Assembly: GCA_018398765.1 (NCBI GenBank)
Contig: JAHBMJ010004707.1
Coordinates: 14,575-78,574, forward strand
Reading direction: 5' to 3'
DNA from: Chromera velia
Taxonomy: Eukaryota; Sar; Chromeraceae
Length of the DNA: 64,000 nt
Both the position numbers and the translations under genes were made by a program. The notes below the pieces were generated by a model that saw only the letters and a program-made list of their open reading frames with translations, did no database searches and was not told where the DNA came from. Shown here piece by piece: positions 54,960 to 64,000 of this stretch (position 1 is the stretch's first letter; each line of letters opens with the position of its first letter).

Positions 54960-55906
54960 TACATAGTGGCGTTAGCCGTAACTAATATAACTTGGTTACA
55001 TATACATGGCCCAAAGGGCCATGTTACGTTTTATATGGTGCGTAATATATGCTGAAATATAAATGTTACGGTTAAGGGCGTAATTTATGCAAAGTTATCC
55101 TTACCCTGCAAAGACCTAGGAATTTAGACAGGAAATTAGACAAGAATTTAGACAGGCCACAGGGAGGCGCAGGGGTGGGGCCACGGCGCGTTGCATGGCC
55201 ATAACGCTGACACTTTTCACCCAGAGGGTTTTCACCGAATTAATTCCATTCAATCAGGTGCAAAACAGGTGCATCAGGTGTATCTGGTGCAAAATAGGTG
55301 CATCTGGTGCAGCTTCTTGGTTTGCACCTTTTTTGAGGTGCACCTTTTCTAAGCCTTAGTTCTTACTGTAATAATTGAGGGCTGATTTAATTCATTCGAA
55401 GCTTGGACATTTCCTGAAGTCGTGCGATAGCAATGATAGCGGGCGCGTTTTAGGCGCCGGCTAGAGAAAAAAAAAAAAGTAGACGATCTCGGGAGATCTT
55501 TTTTTTTTTTTTTTACTTTTTGACCCTGAACAACACTTAACAACAGTTGTGCAACACACAAACAATACTTGTGTAACAGTTGAACAACAAGGTTAAGCTT
55601 TTCCAGCCTCCCTTCTTAAGCTAAGAAAGAAGGGATGGATTGGTTGTTAGCTAGGAGCTTAACCATTTGATTTTGTCAGTGAACTCACTGGTGGTTGTTG
55701 CGCAGATGGAGCTGATGGTGGTGTATTTTCGCGTGCGCGCAATGAAAGTGGAGGACTATAGGCCTTAAAATCTTAAAGTTACGTTTTTAACGTAAGATAT
55801 AGACCCATTTTAAGAAAACGTGAAATTAAATTTTTTTATAACTAATTTTAGCGTAACTATTCAGATCGTTTCTCTATTCCTACATTACAGCTAACGCCAC
55901 TATGTA
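54960..55906. mobile_element. TA-flanked inverted-repeat DNA element
   Basis: Inverted ends CATAGTGGCGTTAGC(C/T)GTAA at 54962-54981 and 55885-55904 (one mismatch) are each flanked by TA, the duplication typical of Tc1/mariner-type insertion. The interior (about 900 bases) has no transposase-like ORF, so it would be non-autonomous. It is rich in GTTAC/GTAAC words, has tandem AGGTGCATCTGGTGCA phrases (55255-55340) and an A-run/GATCTCGGGAGATC/T-run palindrome (55466-55515). Confidence 0.65.
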
Positions 55907-56389
55907 CTATAAGTTAGTGAGGTGACTTAACCCGCCAGCCATCGTGTCCCAATAGTAAAGGGCAGTCTGTGAGCATTCATGTTATATTGTAAGCTAGGAG
56001 CATACTAGCGAATGCTCACCTAAAGCAGCCGAACTTTAAGATTATTAGCTAGCAAAACACTGCTCCCCAAGATCGATTAGTCCGGTCCTAGGCATGCAGC
56101 AATGAGGGCACTGGCCTTTCGGGCATCCCTCTAAAGAAGAAGCAAGAAGTACCGCCTTACCCGCTCCTCAGCCTGCCCCACCCCCCTACCTCCTCAGGCT
56201 TCGTGTCTCTCTCTGTGCTCACACACTTCTTTTATCGATATACGCTCTAGTCGCCTATACTAGAGATCACTCAGTCTCCCCCGTGGCACCTCTGTTCAGA
56301 CATAAGTTGTCAGACGGTGAATCGGATCGTCAATCAATTTCTCCTAACTTTTCTCTTCACAGGCTTTGCAAATTAATTTAACCCTCCCC
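55907..56389. other. Intergenic DNA
   Basis: Nothing readable. Confidence 0.5.
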
Positions 56390-59190
56390 CTATGGTTTGC
56401 CCCCCCTCCAACAATAGCACACAACAAAAAGCGGAAAACTGCCCCGAGGGAAGACAAGAACTGCTTGGGGAGAGGTTCTGCCGAGGGCCCGAGGCAGACC
56501 ATGAGCCTCCCTTCCTATCCATCAAGCTTTTGAGAAGTCGGCGAGAACCAATTTTGCAAGACATTGGCTACTGCTATTCTCCTTCTGATATTCGGTCAGG
56601 TAAACAAACGGAGGAAAAGACACGCTTCCATACATTCCTTGTCTCCCCTGCCTCCCCTCTCTCCTTTCTGTGATGGAGACTGGATTTCCCTAGTCTCCTA
56701 TCCATTCATTCACTTCTCTGTTTCTCGCTCCCCTTCTCAGCTTGCTATCTGATATTCTAAAATCGACCTTATCTGGTTTACCTTCTAGGAGGGCAGGACT
56801 GACGGGTTACACAAGCTTCTTTACAGACCCCGACCATGCCTTTAACTCCCCCCTCCTATGGCATGCCCACAATGCTTGAGGCAAAACCAATCGAGCAAGG
56901 GAGAGACTTCTCAAATACCCCCCCACTCTGATACTGAGAATCTCTCTCATGGGCCTCAGCCCAACGGCTGCAAGGATGGGAAACATAAAAGAATTCCAAG
57001 GCAGATGGAGAGAGTAACGTACAAAATGAAGCTGGAGGGAGTCTAAGCATCGGATGTCAGATTCCTGAATGGAGAGAGCTTCAAAGGAATAGGTGGCGGT
57101 GGGCTCCCACATCCCCTTGAAAAAGGGCATGCAACTGTGGGGGAAGAGCATACCTATTGACGCACACAGACCCATAGCCCCTCCAACTCCTCTTTCTATG
57201 GCTTCAAGTCTGGCGGTCACAGACTTGCGAGAGTTCACATCAGAAAAAACCTGACAGCCAAGATATCTGTAACTCTCTACCCACTCGACCGTCCGACCCT
57301 TGAAACGAATTTCATCTACCCCAGTCCCCTCCACCTGCCAATCTCATCACCTTTGTCTTCTTCAGATTCACCATCAACCCCCACTTATTATAATAGGTAG
57401 CCAACCGATCAATCCTCTTCTGAAGGTCTTGGGTGGAGTGTCTGAAGATGACGAGGTCATCGACATATCTAATGCTCTCCAGCAGTAGGTCTCCTAACCT
57501 CACTTCAGAATCTGTCGGGGGTATGTCTGGGAGGGAGGAGTTTAAGGCTCTGGGCTGAGCCTCTAACTCCCCCCTCCATCGAGCGCTCGCTTCCTTGGGA
57601 AGGTTTACTCGTTCCTCTTACCGGCGCTCCCTACATTGAAAGGTAATGGAGGTATAGATGTTATTGATAAAGAGAAGAAAGAGAAGAGGAGAGAGTGGGT
57701 CCCCTTGTTTGACTGAGCCTCCTGTTCCTTCCTCAAACAAATTGTCCGAGCCCTCAATCTTCCCCATTACTTTAACATACATCGTATGAATCATTCAAAT
57801 GTCCCCTTCCCCCAGCCCTTCTTCTTTAAGCCTCTCTATCAGTTTTTTCCTGTCTACTTTGTCAAAACCTTACTGAAGTCCACAAAGGAAGCAAACAACG
57901 GTCTCTTTTTATTTCTTATAGTTTCTGATAAAGTAAATAAAACATGAATCGCCTATCTAATTCCGACCCTTTTCCTGAAGCCTATCTGTCTGTCATCGAT
58001 CCTCGTTCTCAGACGAAGACGAGAATCCATAAGCAGGGCAAAGAGCTTGGCAAGAAGACTTGCTATGTATATAGGCCTCCATTCATCCGCTAATGGAGAC
58101 ACAAGGCCTTTAGGGATGGGGACGATGCGAAGGAAATTCTATGTGGGCGGCCAATAAGAGAAGAGGTGAAAGAGATTAAAAAAGATAAAAAGAAGAAAAT
58201 GCGAGAGACGCAATAAGCCAAAACATAGAGCAGCATACTTAGGAGAGAGACTCTCAAGTCCGGCTGCCTTTTTAGGGTTTATTTCTTTAATGACTTTCTC
58301 ATACAGAGAGAGAGAGAAAAAAGGGGACCGAGGAGGGAGAGGGGGGCTGGAGGGGAGAAAAAAGCCGGGAAGTCCTTCTCCTTCAAACACAGACGCCCAA
58401 AAGTTTGAAAAAATATCTACGGAAGGCCTGCTCCCCACTCTATCCCCTCCGTTCTATTATGCCCTCTTCCATTTTCATACCGCGCTAAGGGGTCTCTGGC
58501 CACCTCCAAAGCAAGGCGCTCTGCCTACACATACGCGTACGCCGCCTTCTTTCTTGCAATCAACCTTCTTCTCTCTCTCATAAGCTTGTCTTTCTGTTTC
58601 TTTCTATACTCTCTAGACCTGACGTTACTCCTCCTGCCTACAACTCGTGTTCTCAGTTCTCTCTCTGCTCTTCTTACCCGTTTATTCATTTTTTTACACT
58701 CATTGTCCCACCAGGGGGCGGCTGTCTGTCCATCCTTCCTTTTATCATGTTTTTTTTTACCCCTCTGCTTCCTTCCCTCCGGTTCTGCTAGCTTCTCTTC
58801 CTATCTGCCTGCTAGGTCCTTGATCCTCTCAGGCAGGGAAACAGGGATGGACGCAGGGAGGATTGGGTCACGGGGGGGGGAAGGGGGGGGGAGAATGGAT
58901 AAAAGAGGCAATCCATTATGTTCAACCTCAGCTACCGTCAGGCCTGCCTCCCAGAGACCTGGCCAACATGCCTCCGCGAGTTGCTGCACGGAAGTCACCA
59001 TCTCTGTAAGCTCCAGCCTTATCCTTTACCGGTAAGACTCTGCACGGCTTCTTAAAAAGGGGGGCAGGGATCACTAAGAGATGCAGAAGGGAGGCGGGGA
59101 AGGAAAACGACTCCACATTAACCAAAGTGAGGCCACATAAAACTGAGCAGTGTTCTAGGGCAGCATCAGCAAACATTTCAATTCCAAAAG
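56390..59190 (-). mobile_element. Second LINE copy, decayed and 5'-truncated
   Basis: Minus-strand pieces match the LINE at 16250-20660 in order and style: end of endonuclease/linker (59176-58801), polymerase start with INPKKAAGLESLSP (58438-58139), SIRYVDDLVIFRHS and GLMVNLKKTKVM (57503-57312), and the thumb region with WVESYRYLGCQVFSD (57334-56807). Frames change repeatedly. The active-site box is YVDD rather than YADD. No chromodomain or intact endonuclease is present, so the 5' end is missing or lies under later changes. Confidence 0.8.
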
Positions 59191-59359
59191 AACTTCAAGA
59201 GAACAAAAGTGCAGGGGCAATTAAAATGAAGTCAATTACAGAGCACGGCCTGCCTTCTCTGAAAAATGTGTATATATAGATGGCATATTTAATGCACTCT
59301 AGCTAACTTGAATGATAAAACTTTTAAATTTAATTCAGTGACTAGGGATGGTTTCTATA

Positions 59360-59391
<32 letters not shown>

Positions 59392-59437
59392 ATATTTTCT
59401 TTTCAATGAATGTATGTATGTGTATATATATATTGTT
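59191..59437. other. AT-rich spacer with TA/TG microsatellite
   Basis: No gene. 59390-59430 (TTTCAATGAATGTATG and TA run) resembles 62360-62400. Confidence 0.5.
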
Positions 59438-62148
59438 CTGTACTCCTCTGACCCTGAAGTTAGACAGAGTGCAGACTTTTTAGTTAACGAATGAGAAGAG
59501 TCAAATCCCTAGAGTAGTGATTAGCTAGAATGAGCTAGAAGAAGCTAGAGTGATGAGTGAAGTTAACAGTAAGGGTTGTTAGTCAGAAGGTAGCTATGAG
59601 CGCAGTTACCCAAAGTACCAGAGTGGTTGAATGAAGTGAATGAATTTTGCTAAGTCAGAAGTCGATCCAAAATCAAGAATTCTGTATATGTTTTTGGGTG
59701 ATTAATTGGCTGATGAGTCTGATGATTTTGTTTGTGGATGTTGTGGAATGTTGTGTGAATGCCTGTGGACGCATGTGGAACCTTCATGTAGAACTTTCCA
59801 CAATTCGGTTCCATATATTGATTTTGTGTCCTGTTTCATCTCGGGTTGTTTGTGGAACTTAAAGTTTCCTCCCCTTACGCCCCCCCAAAAAACGAGGAAC
59901 AACATAACGTATTAAATTAAATACCGATCCAAGCTAGCCAAAATGATAAACAAGTTTAACAAAGCTCAAACAGGAAGTTCTATAAGCTAGTAAGACTAGT
60001 GGTAAGATGAAATAGCGTTAACTATCTCCAATAAAAAATACAAATATTGTGAAAGTATACTGTAGATCCGAAGTTCCATACTAGGATTCCACAAGAGAGT
60101 TCCACACTAGGATTCCACAAGAGAGCGCCACACTAGGCTTGTTCCATAGCAGAATTCCCCAAGAAAGTTCTACAAACAACCCGAGATGAAACAGGACACA
60201 AAATTAACATGTGGAACCAAATTGTGGAAAGTTCCACATGAAGGTTCCACATATATCCACAGGCGTTCACACGACATTCCACAACGTCCATAAACGAAAT
60301 CATTAGAATTATCAGCCAATCAATCACCTAAAAACACATACAGAATTCTTAATTTCGGATCGACTTCTGACTTAGCAAAATTCATTCACTTCATTCAACC
60401 GGGGGGGGCATTGACTTAAAGTTTGTTCCTAGCGTCTGGCCTATACGTCTTTCGTCTCTTCCTTCTGTCCTAGTTACTGCTCTCGCTGCTAGCTCTTTCT
60501 CTTATGCGACCTCATACTTGACGCTCCTCCATCCGAATGCCTTCTTTGGCATTTGCTCAATACTTCCTACCCCTCAGTCATGACTAGCACACTGCCTACT
60601 CCTCCTTCCTCCCAGCCCTCCCCCTACACTCCTCTGATCCCCCGAATGCACGCACTTGCCGCTTTCAGGTGGGCAATCTGCAGTTGGGCTCGGATCCGGC
60701 CGTACGTTTTGCTCACGTGTTGCCCCCATTTCTTACTCAATCGCTCTGCTACCCTCTTTAAGAACATCTTTGCCTCCCCCTCCATCGTCCGATCGACCGC
60801 ACTCACGAGTGGGGTGAAGTCGCACCCTCTGTCCGCACTTGCCTGCCCATGTTTCCTCTTTTTTTCTTCTGCTGCTGCTTTGAGGGCTTGAGTCCAAGTC
60901 ACCTTCTCCCTTGAGGCGGCGTGTGGGTTTATCACCCTGGTATCGAAAATTGCCAGCCTTTGTGGAGCATAGGCCCCCCGGACTTGGAAGTCCCTCCTTA
61001 GCGCCGGACATCCCTGCACCTCCCCTTCCTCCCTAATAATCAGCTCCTTTGCGTGGACCGCTCCCGCAGGGTATGCTTCCGCTGCTAGACTTGCCCACGT
61101 ACGGTTGACTTCATCATGTCGTAGCGTGGGCAGTCCCCCTACTGGGCAGTTAAGGGCGTGTTGCAGACTCCACTTTCCCCCACATCCTTCACATCTGCTC
61201 TTCTCCCCCCCTACCCTCCCCTGATATTGGATTGTCATCGCATCCCGGAATTTGTCTGGGCTGAGATTCATTTCGTGTTCCTTCAGGGGGGTGGCTGTCA
61301 GCTATCCTGACTGTCTCTTTTCTTTTAACTGCCTGACTTCCTCACACTGGTCCTTACTGGCTGCCTGGCCTGACTGGCTGCCTAACCTCTCCCACTCCTT
61401 CTCTACTGCTTCTTTTACTGCTTCTTTGTGGGCTGCCCTTGCCTTCTACCCCCTCTTCACGTGCTCGTCTGCGTCTATGTCCTCTCCTCGAAGGATGGCC
61501 TCTGTGATTGCTTCACTGGCTGCAGCTGAGGTCTTGTAGTCCCTGTCTGCTGTTTCGGTAGGTTTGGGGATGCCGAGGCCTAGCAGTCAGACCGAGAGGG
61601 CGGCAACGTCTCTCAGCCATACGTCGTGTTAGGTAGGGGGCCCTCTATTCCATCATCTTTTCATCAGGGCGGGGATGAGGCAGTCTCTGATCATGCCTTC
61701 CAGCTGCCCCATCTGTCCCCCTGCCCCTGGCACTACCCGCGCCATAAACTTCTATTTGTGCTGCAGGGATTTGGAACAGGCTGCGTATGCTTTATGTAGG
61801 GTAAATTTTGCTGCTGTTGCGACTCTCTTCACGCTTCCGGCCCACTCTTTCACCTTCTCCTGCACCCATTTCTCTCTGTATGCATCTATGCCTACGTGCC
61901 CCCCTAGGAGATGCGTCCCTTCTACTATCTTCATTCACCACCTCTACTATTTTTATTCACCACTCTGGTACTTTGGGTAACTGCGCTTACAGCTATCTTC
62001 TGACTAACAACCCTTACTGTCAACTTCACTCATCACTCTAGCTTCTTCTAGCTCATTCTAGCTAATTGTTACTCCAGGGATTCGACTCTTCACATTCGCT
62101 AACTAAAGAGTCTGCGGTCTGTCTGACTTCGGGGTCAGAGGAGTACAG

Positions 62149-62151
<3 letters not shown>
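59438..62151 (-). mobile_element. Retroelement fossil with nested inverted repeats
   Basis: Outer inverted repeats (59438-59625 and about 61967-62151, starting TGTTCTGTACTCCTCTGACC) are about 90% alike. A second inverted pair (about 59621-59860 and 60165-60409, over 90% alike) starts exactly where the first ends on the left, but on the right the two are separated by about 1.5 kb of minus-strand coding matter. That matter includes GTHLLGGHVG and AYAACSKSLQHK (61934-61752) and a C-terminal domain (61271-60624) with [36 protein letters not shown] and FTPLVSAVD, seen in retroelement polyproteins of algae and invertebrates. The family is unsettled: the inverted ends recall DIRS-type elements, the protein could also be non-LTR. 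It is broken. Confidence 0.65.
60624..61271 (-). pseudogene. Retroelement polyprotein C-terminal domain (fossil)
   Basis: 215 readable residues. A zinc-finger-like C-x2-C-x7-H-x3-C is followed by a Gly-Gly and an Arg-His pair, then a region reminiscent of a PD-(D/E)XK-like or other compact domain ([31 protein letters not shown]) and a helical end. It lies inside the inverted-repeat element. Confidence 0.6.
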
Positions 62152-62213
<62 letters not shown>

Positions 62214-62214
62214 N

Positions 62215-62243
<29 letters not shown>
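62152..62243. repeat. AT microsatellite with one unresolved base
   Basis: About 92 bases of TA dinucleotide with an N at 62214, directly abutting the outer inverted repeat of the element to its left. Confidence 0.95.
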
Positions 62244-62246
<3 letters not shown>

Positions 62247-62312
62247 TTAAGGCGGTTAAAGCCGGTGAGCCACCACTTAGGCTCTGGCCAACCACGGGGC
62301 ATGACATGCAAT
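62247..62312 (-). repeat. Short dispersed repeat
   Basis: On the minus strand it reads TTGCATG, TTGGCCAGAGCC, GGCTTTAACCGCC, matching the order of words at 21436-21510 on the plus strand. The family is unknown; SINE-like size. Confidence 0.45.
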
Positions 62313-62323
62313 GTTAGTTTATT

Positions 62324-62388
62324 GGTTTTTTAAACTTTTAAAACATGAGTTTATATATATTATATTTTCTCTTCAATGAATATATGTG

Positions 62389-62426
<38 letters not shown>

Positions 62427-62447
62427 CATGTTTTAAAAGTTCAAAAA
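62324..62447. repeat. Foldback sequence
   Basis: A 34-base imperfect inverted repeat (core AACTTTTAAAACATGAGTTT) encloses a TCTTCAATGAATATATGTG phrase and a TA run. The enclosed phrase is similar to 59390-59430. Confidence 0.65.
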
Positions 62448-62897
62448 AATAAAAATTCATGATGGTTCACCTTCTTATTTTCTGTGCATCTTTCATTTCT
62501 AGCTTTCATCTAAATCTAGATATGTAATTAGCTATTTATAGAGAGGAGGCGGGCGTGCATTGGTTGGCCCGACTTGGCCGGTCCCGTGCTGCTGCGTTGC
62601 CTATCAGTGCGGCACAGCTTGAGACATTACGGAGACAGAGAAAATACATGCGTCAATCCATGTTATGAAATTGCTCAGTGAAATGCTCAGGATGATTCGA
62701 TGGAACAACTATCAATCGATAAGAGCAGAAGCCGGACAAACTTCTTGCATTATTATTCCTGTATAGAGAACCGTGTAAGTGACTAGACTGATGTCCTTAA
62801 CTGGACCATTCTAGTTCTCTTCATGGTAGCAGTTGGTTCTTTCCTCTTTCTTCTCAGGGTCGGTTGGTCTGTATCAGAGTGTAGCTTTCCCTCTCTG
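62448..62897. other. Possible leader of the gag-like element
   Basis: No gene. It may include the LTR/leader of the element that follows, but no second terminal repeat is within the window to confirm this. Confidence 0.3.
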
Positions 62898-64000
62898 ATG
62901 GATGGAGACCAACCTCGAGGGGCCGATGGCCGTTTTATCTCCAAAGGCCCTTCTGATCAAAGCCCCAGCCCCTCTGACTTGGACTTGTTGACCGCCACTG
63001 TCAACAAATTGGCGCAGTTGTTTCTTTCTCAGTCCACTTCTGTTCTCGCTTCTGTTCCGTCTCCGACAGTCACTCCCACCCCCACCACTGACACGGGGAA
63101 ATTCGCCCCATGAAAGTGCGAGCTCCCCTTTAAGGACACTCACGGAGATAGAGTCGCAATTGTCAAGGCGTTTAAAGACCACTGCAAATTGCAGCCTGCG
63201 AGTGCGCCGTCAGATATCCATGCAGCAGCATTCCGCCAGGGTTTGCAAAAATACCCTGAGCTCTACGATCTTGTCTCAGATCTCTCCCCCCCCGAGTCTG
63301 ATGATGTTGAACACTGCAAGAATGTTATCTTGCAGTTGTCGGGGGAAACCGAACACAAGCGGATGTTCACAAACTTCCGCTCCCTTTTTACTCTGTCCAC
63401 TTCCGACTCCTCCAACGTTGAGAAGTACATCGAGACGGTGAAAGCAGCCTGCCGAGAAATTTTCCGTCTCTCGTTGCAGGAAGAGATTGTCCCTGTGTGG
63501 TCTGGGGTGGGAGACAAAACCGATCTCAGCACTTGGAGGGTGGAGAAGAAGCTCGTTCCCCTCCTTGACCCCCTCACCCGCCGTCAGGGGCAGCTCGCTT
63601 CCCTGGTCCTCATCAACGGCATTTCCGACAGCACTGTGCGTGCGAATGTTGAGAGCAGCATCGCCTCCCATATGCCTTTCGATGGAAATGATGGTGCGGT
63701 AGCCAAATTCCGCCACTTTGCCCAGCCCTCTTGTTTTTCCCGTCTCCCTGCCAATCCGTCCATTCCTGCACAAACGCACGGCGTGTAGCTCACGGGTCAC
63801 TCTTCCACTGGCCACCCTCGGCCCCGTGCGAGTAGGCCGTCTCGCAAGCGCCCTCACTGTGAACACAAGACCCACCGTCCCGACGAGTGCCTAAAACAGC
63901 ACTACTGCAGTGATTGTGATCACTGGGGACACAAGACTGGTGACTGTGACCTCGCCCGTGACCACTTTGCCCTCTTGAGAGCCTACGGCTACAGCGGAGG
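62898..64000 (+). mobile_element. LTR retroelement gag region (fossil), runs off the window
   Basis: Three successive readable stretches: a Ser/Pro-rich start (MDGDQPRGADGRFISKG), a helical capsid-like domain (63189-63788, with YPELYDLVSDLSPPESD and GISDSTVRANVESSIASH) and a Cys/His cluster near the right edge containing CSDCDHWGHKTGDC, a perfect C-x2-C-x4-H-x4-C zinc knuckle. This is the gag order of an LTR retroelement; copia versus gypsy cannot be decided without pol. It is broken (at least two breaks). Confidence 0.75.

Overview
The window looks like nuclear DNA of a unicellular eukaryote, most likely an alveolate alga of the chromerid type (Chromera-like); that placement is inference. 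The grounds are a calcium-dependent protein kinase (kinase plus four EF-hands, a plant/alveolate architecture), spliced genes with many short exons, a kinesin-13-type motor, introns packed with di- and tetranucleotide repeats, and copia, LINE and other retroelement debris in AT-rich intergenic DNA.

Layout. 1-5247: a copia LTR element (minus strand, 5-bp target duplication) inserted into a gene for a secreted Cys-rich modular protein whose remains lie at 1-31 and 5243-5708; an assembly gap inside the element is flanked by an apparent duplication that is probably a scaffolding overlap. 7816-15435 (+): three-exon gene for a ~2280-residue ankyrin-repeat protein. 16250-20660 (-): a decayed LINE whose first ORF ends in a chromodomain. 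22479-29787 (-): 12-exon CDPK. 31748-34827 (-): 4-exon GILT-like thiol reductase. 35571-38201 (+): 4-exon gene of unknown function, divergent from GILT. 38202-44713: no resolved gene. 44714-45505 (-): intronless, bacterial-looking SDR oxidoreductase. 46980-53380 (+): 8-exon kinesin with a C-terminal SAM-like domain. 54960-55906: a TA-flanked inverted-repeat DNA element. 56390-59190 (-): a second LINE, decayed. 59438-62151: a retroelement fossil with nested inverted repeats. 62898-64000 (+): gag-like fossil of an LTR retroelement running off the window.

The host genes are individually organised, and nothing suggests one pathway or an operon-like cluster. What they share is splice-site style: GT-C at the 5' splice site (GTCAGT and relatives) at 15 of the 26 introns I could place, with GTCA/GTCT tetranucleotide arrays often starting at the donor itself. 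Two introns carry a duplicated copy of a downstream acceptor plus the first 22-27 bases of its exon.

Exon boundaries were set by hand from reading-frame continuity, GT/AG sites and protein-family conservation. Every phase was checked for consistency, but none is confirmed by transcript data.
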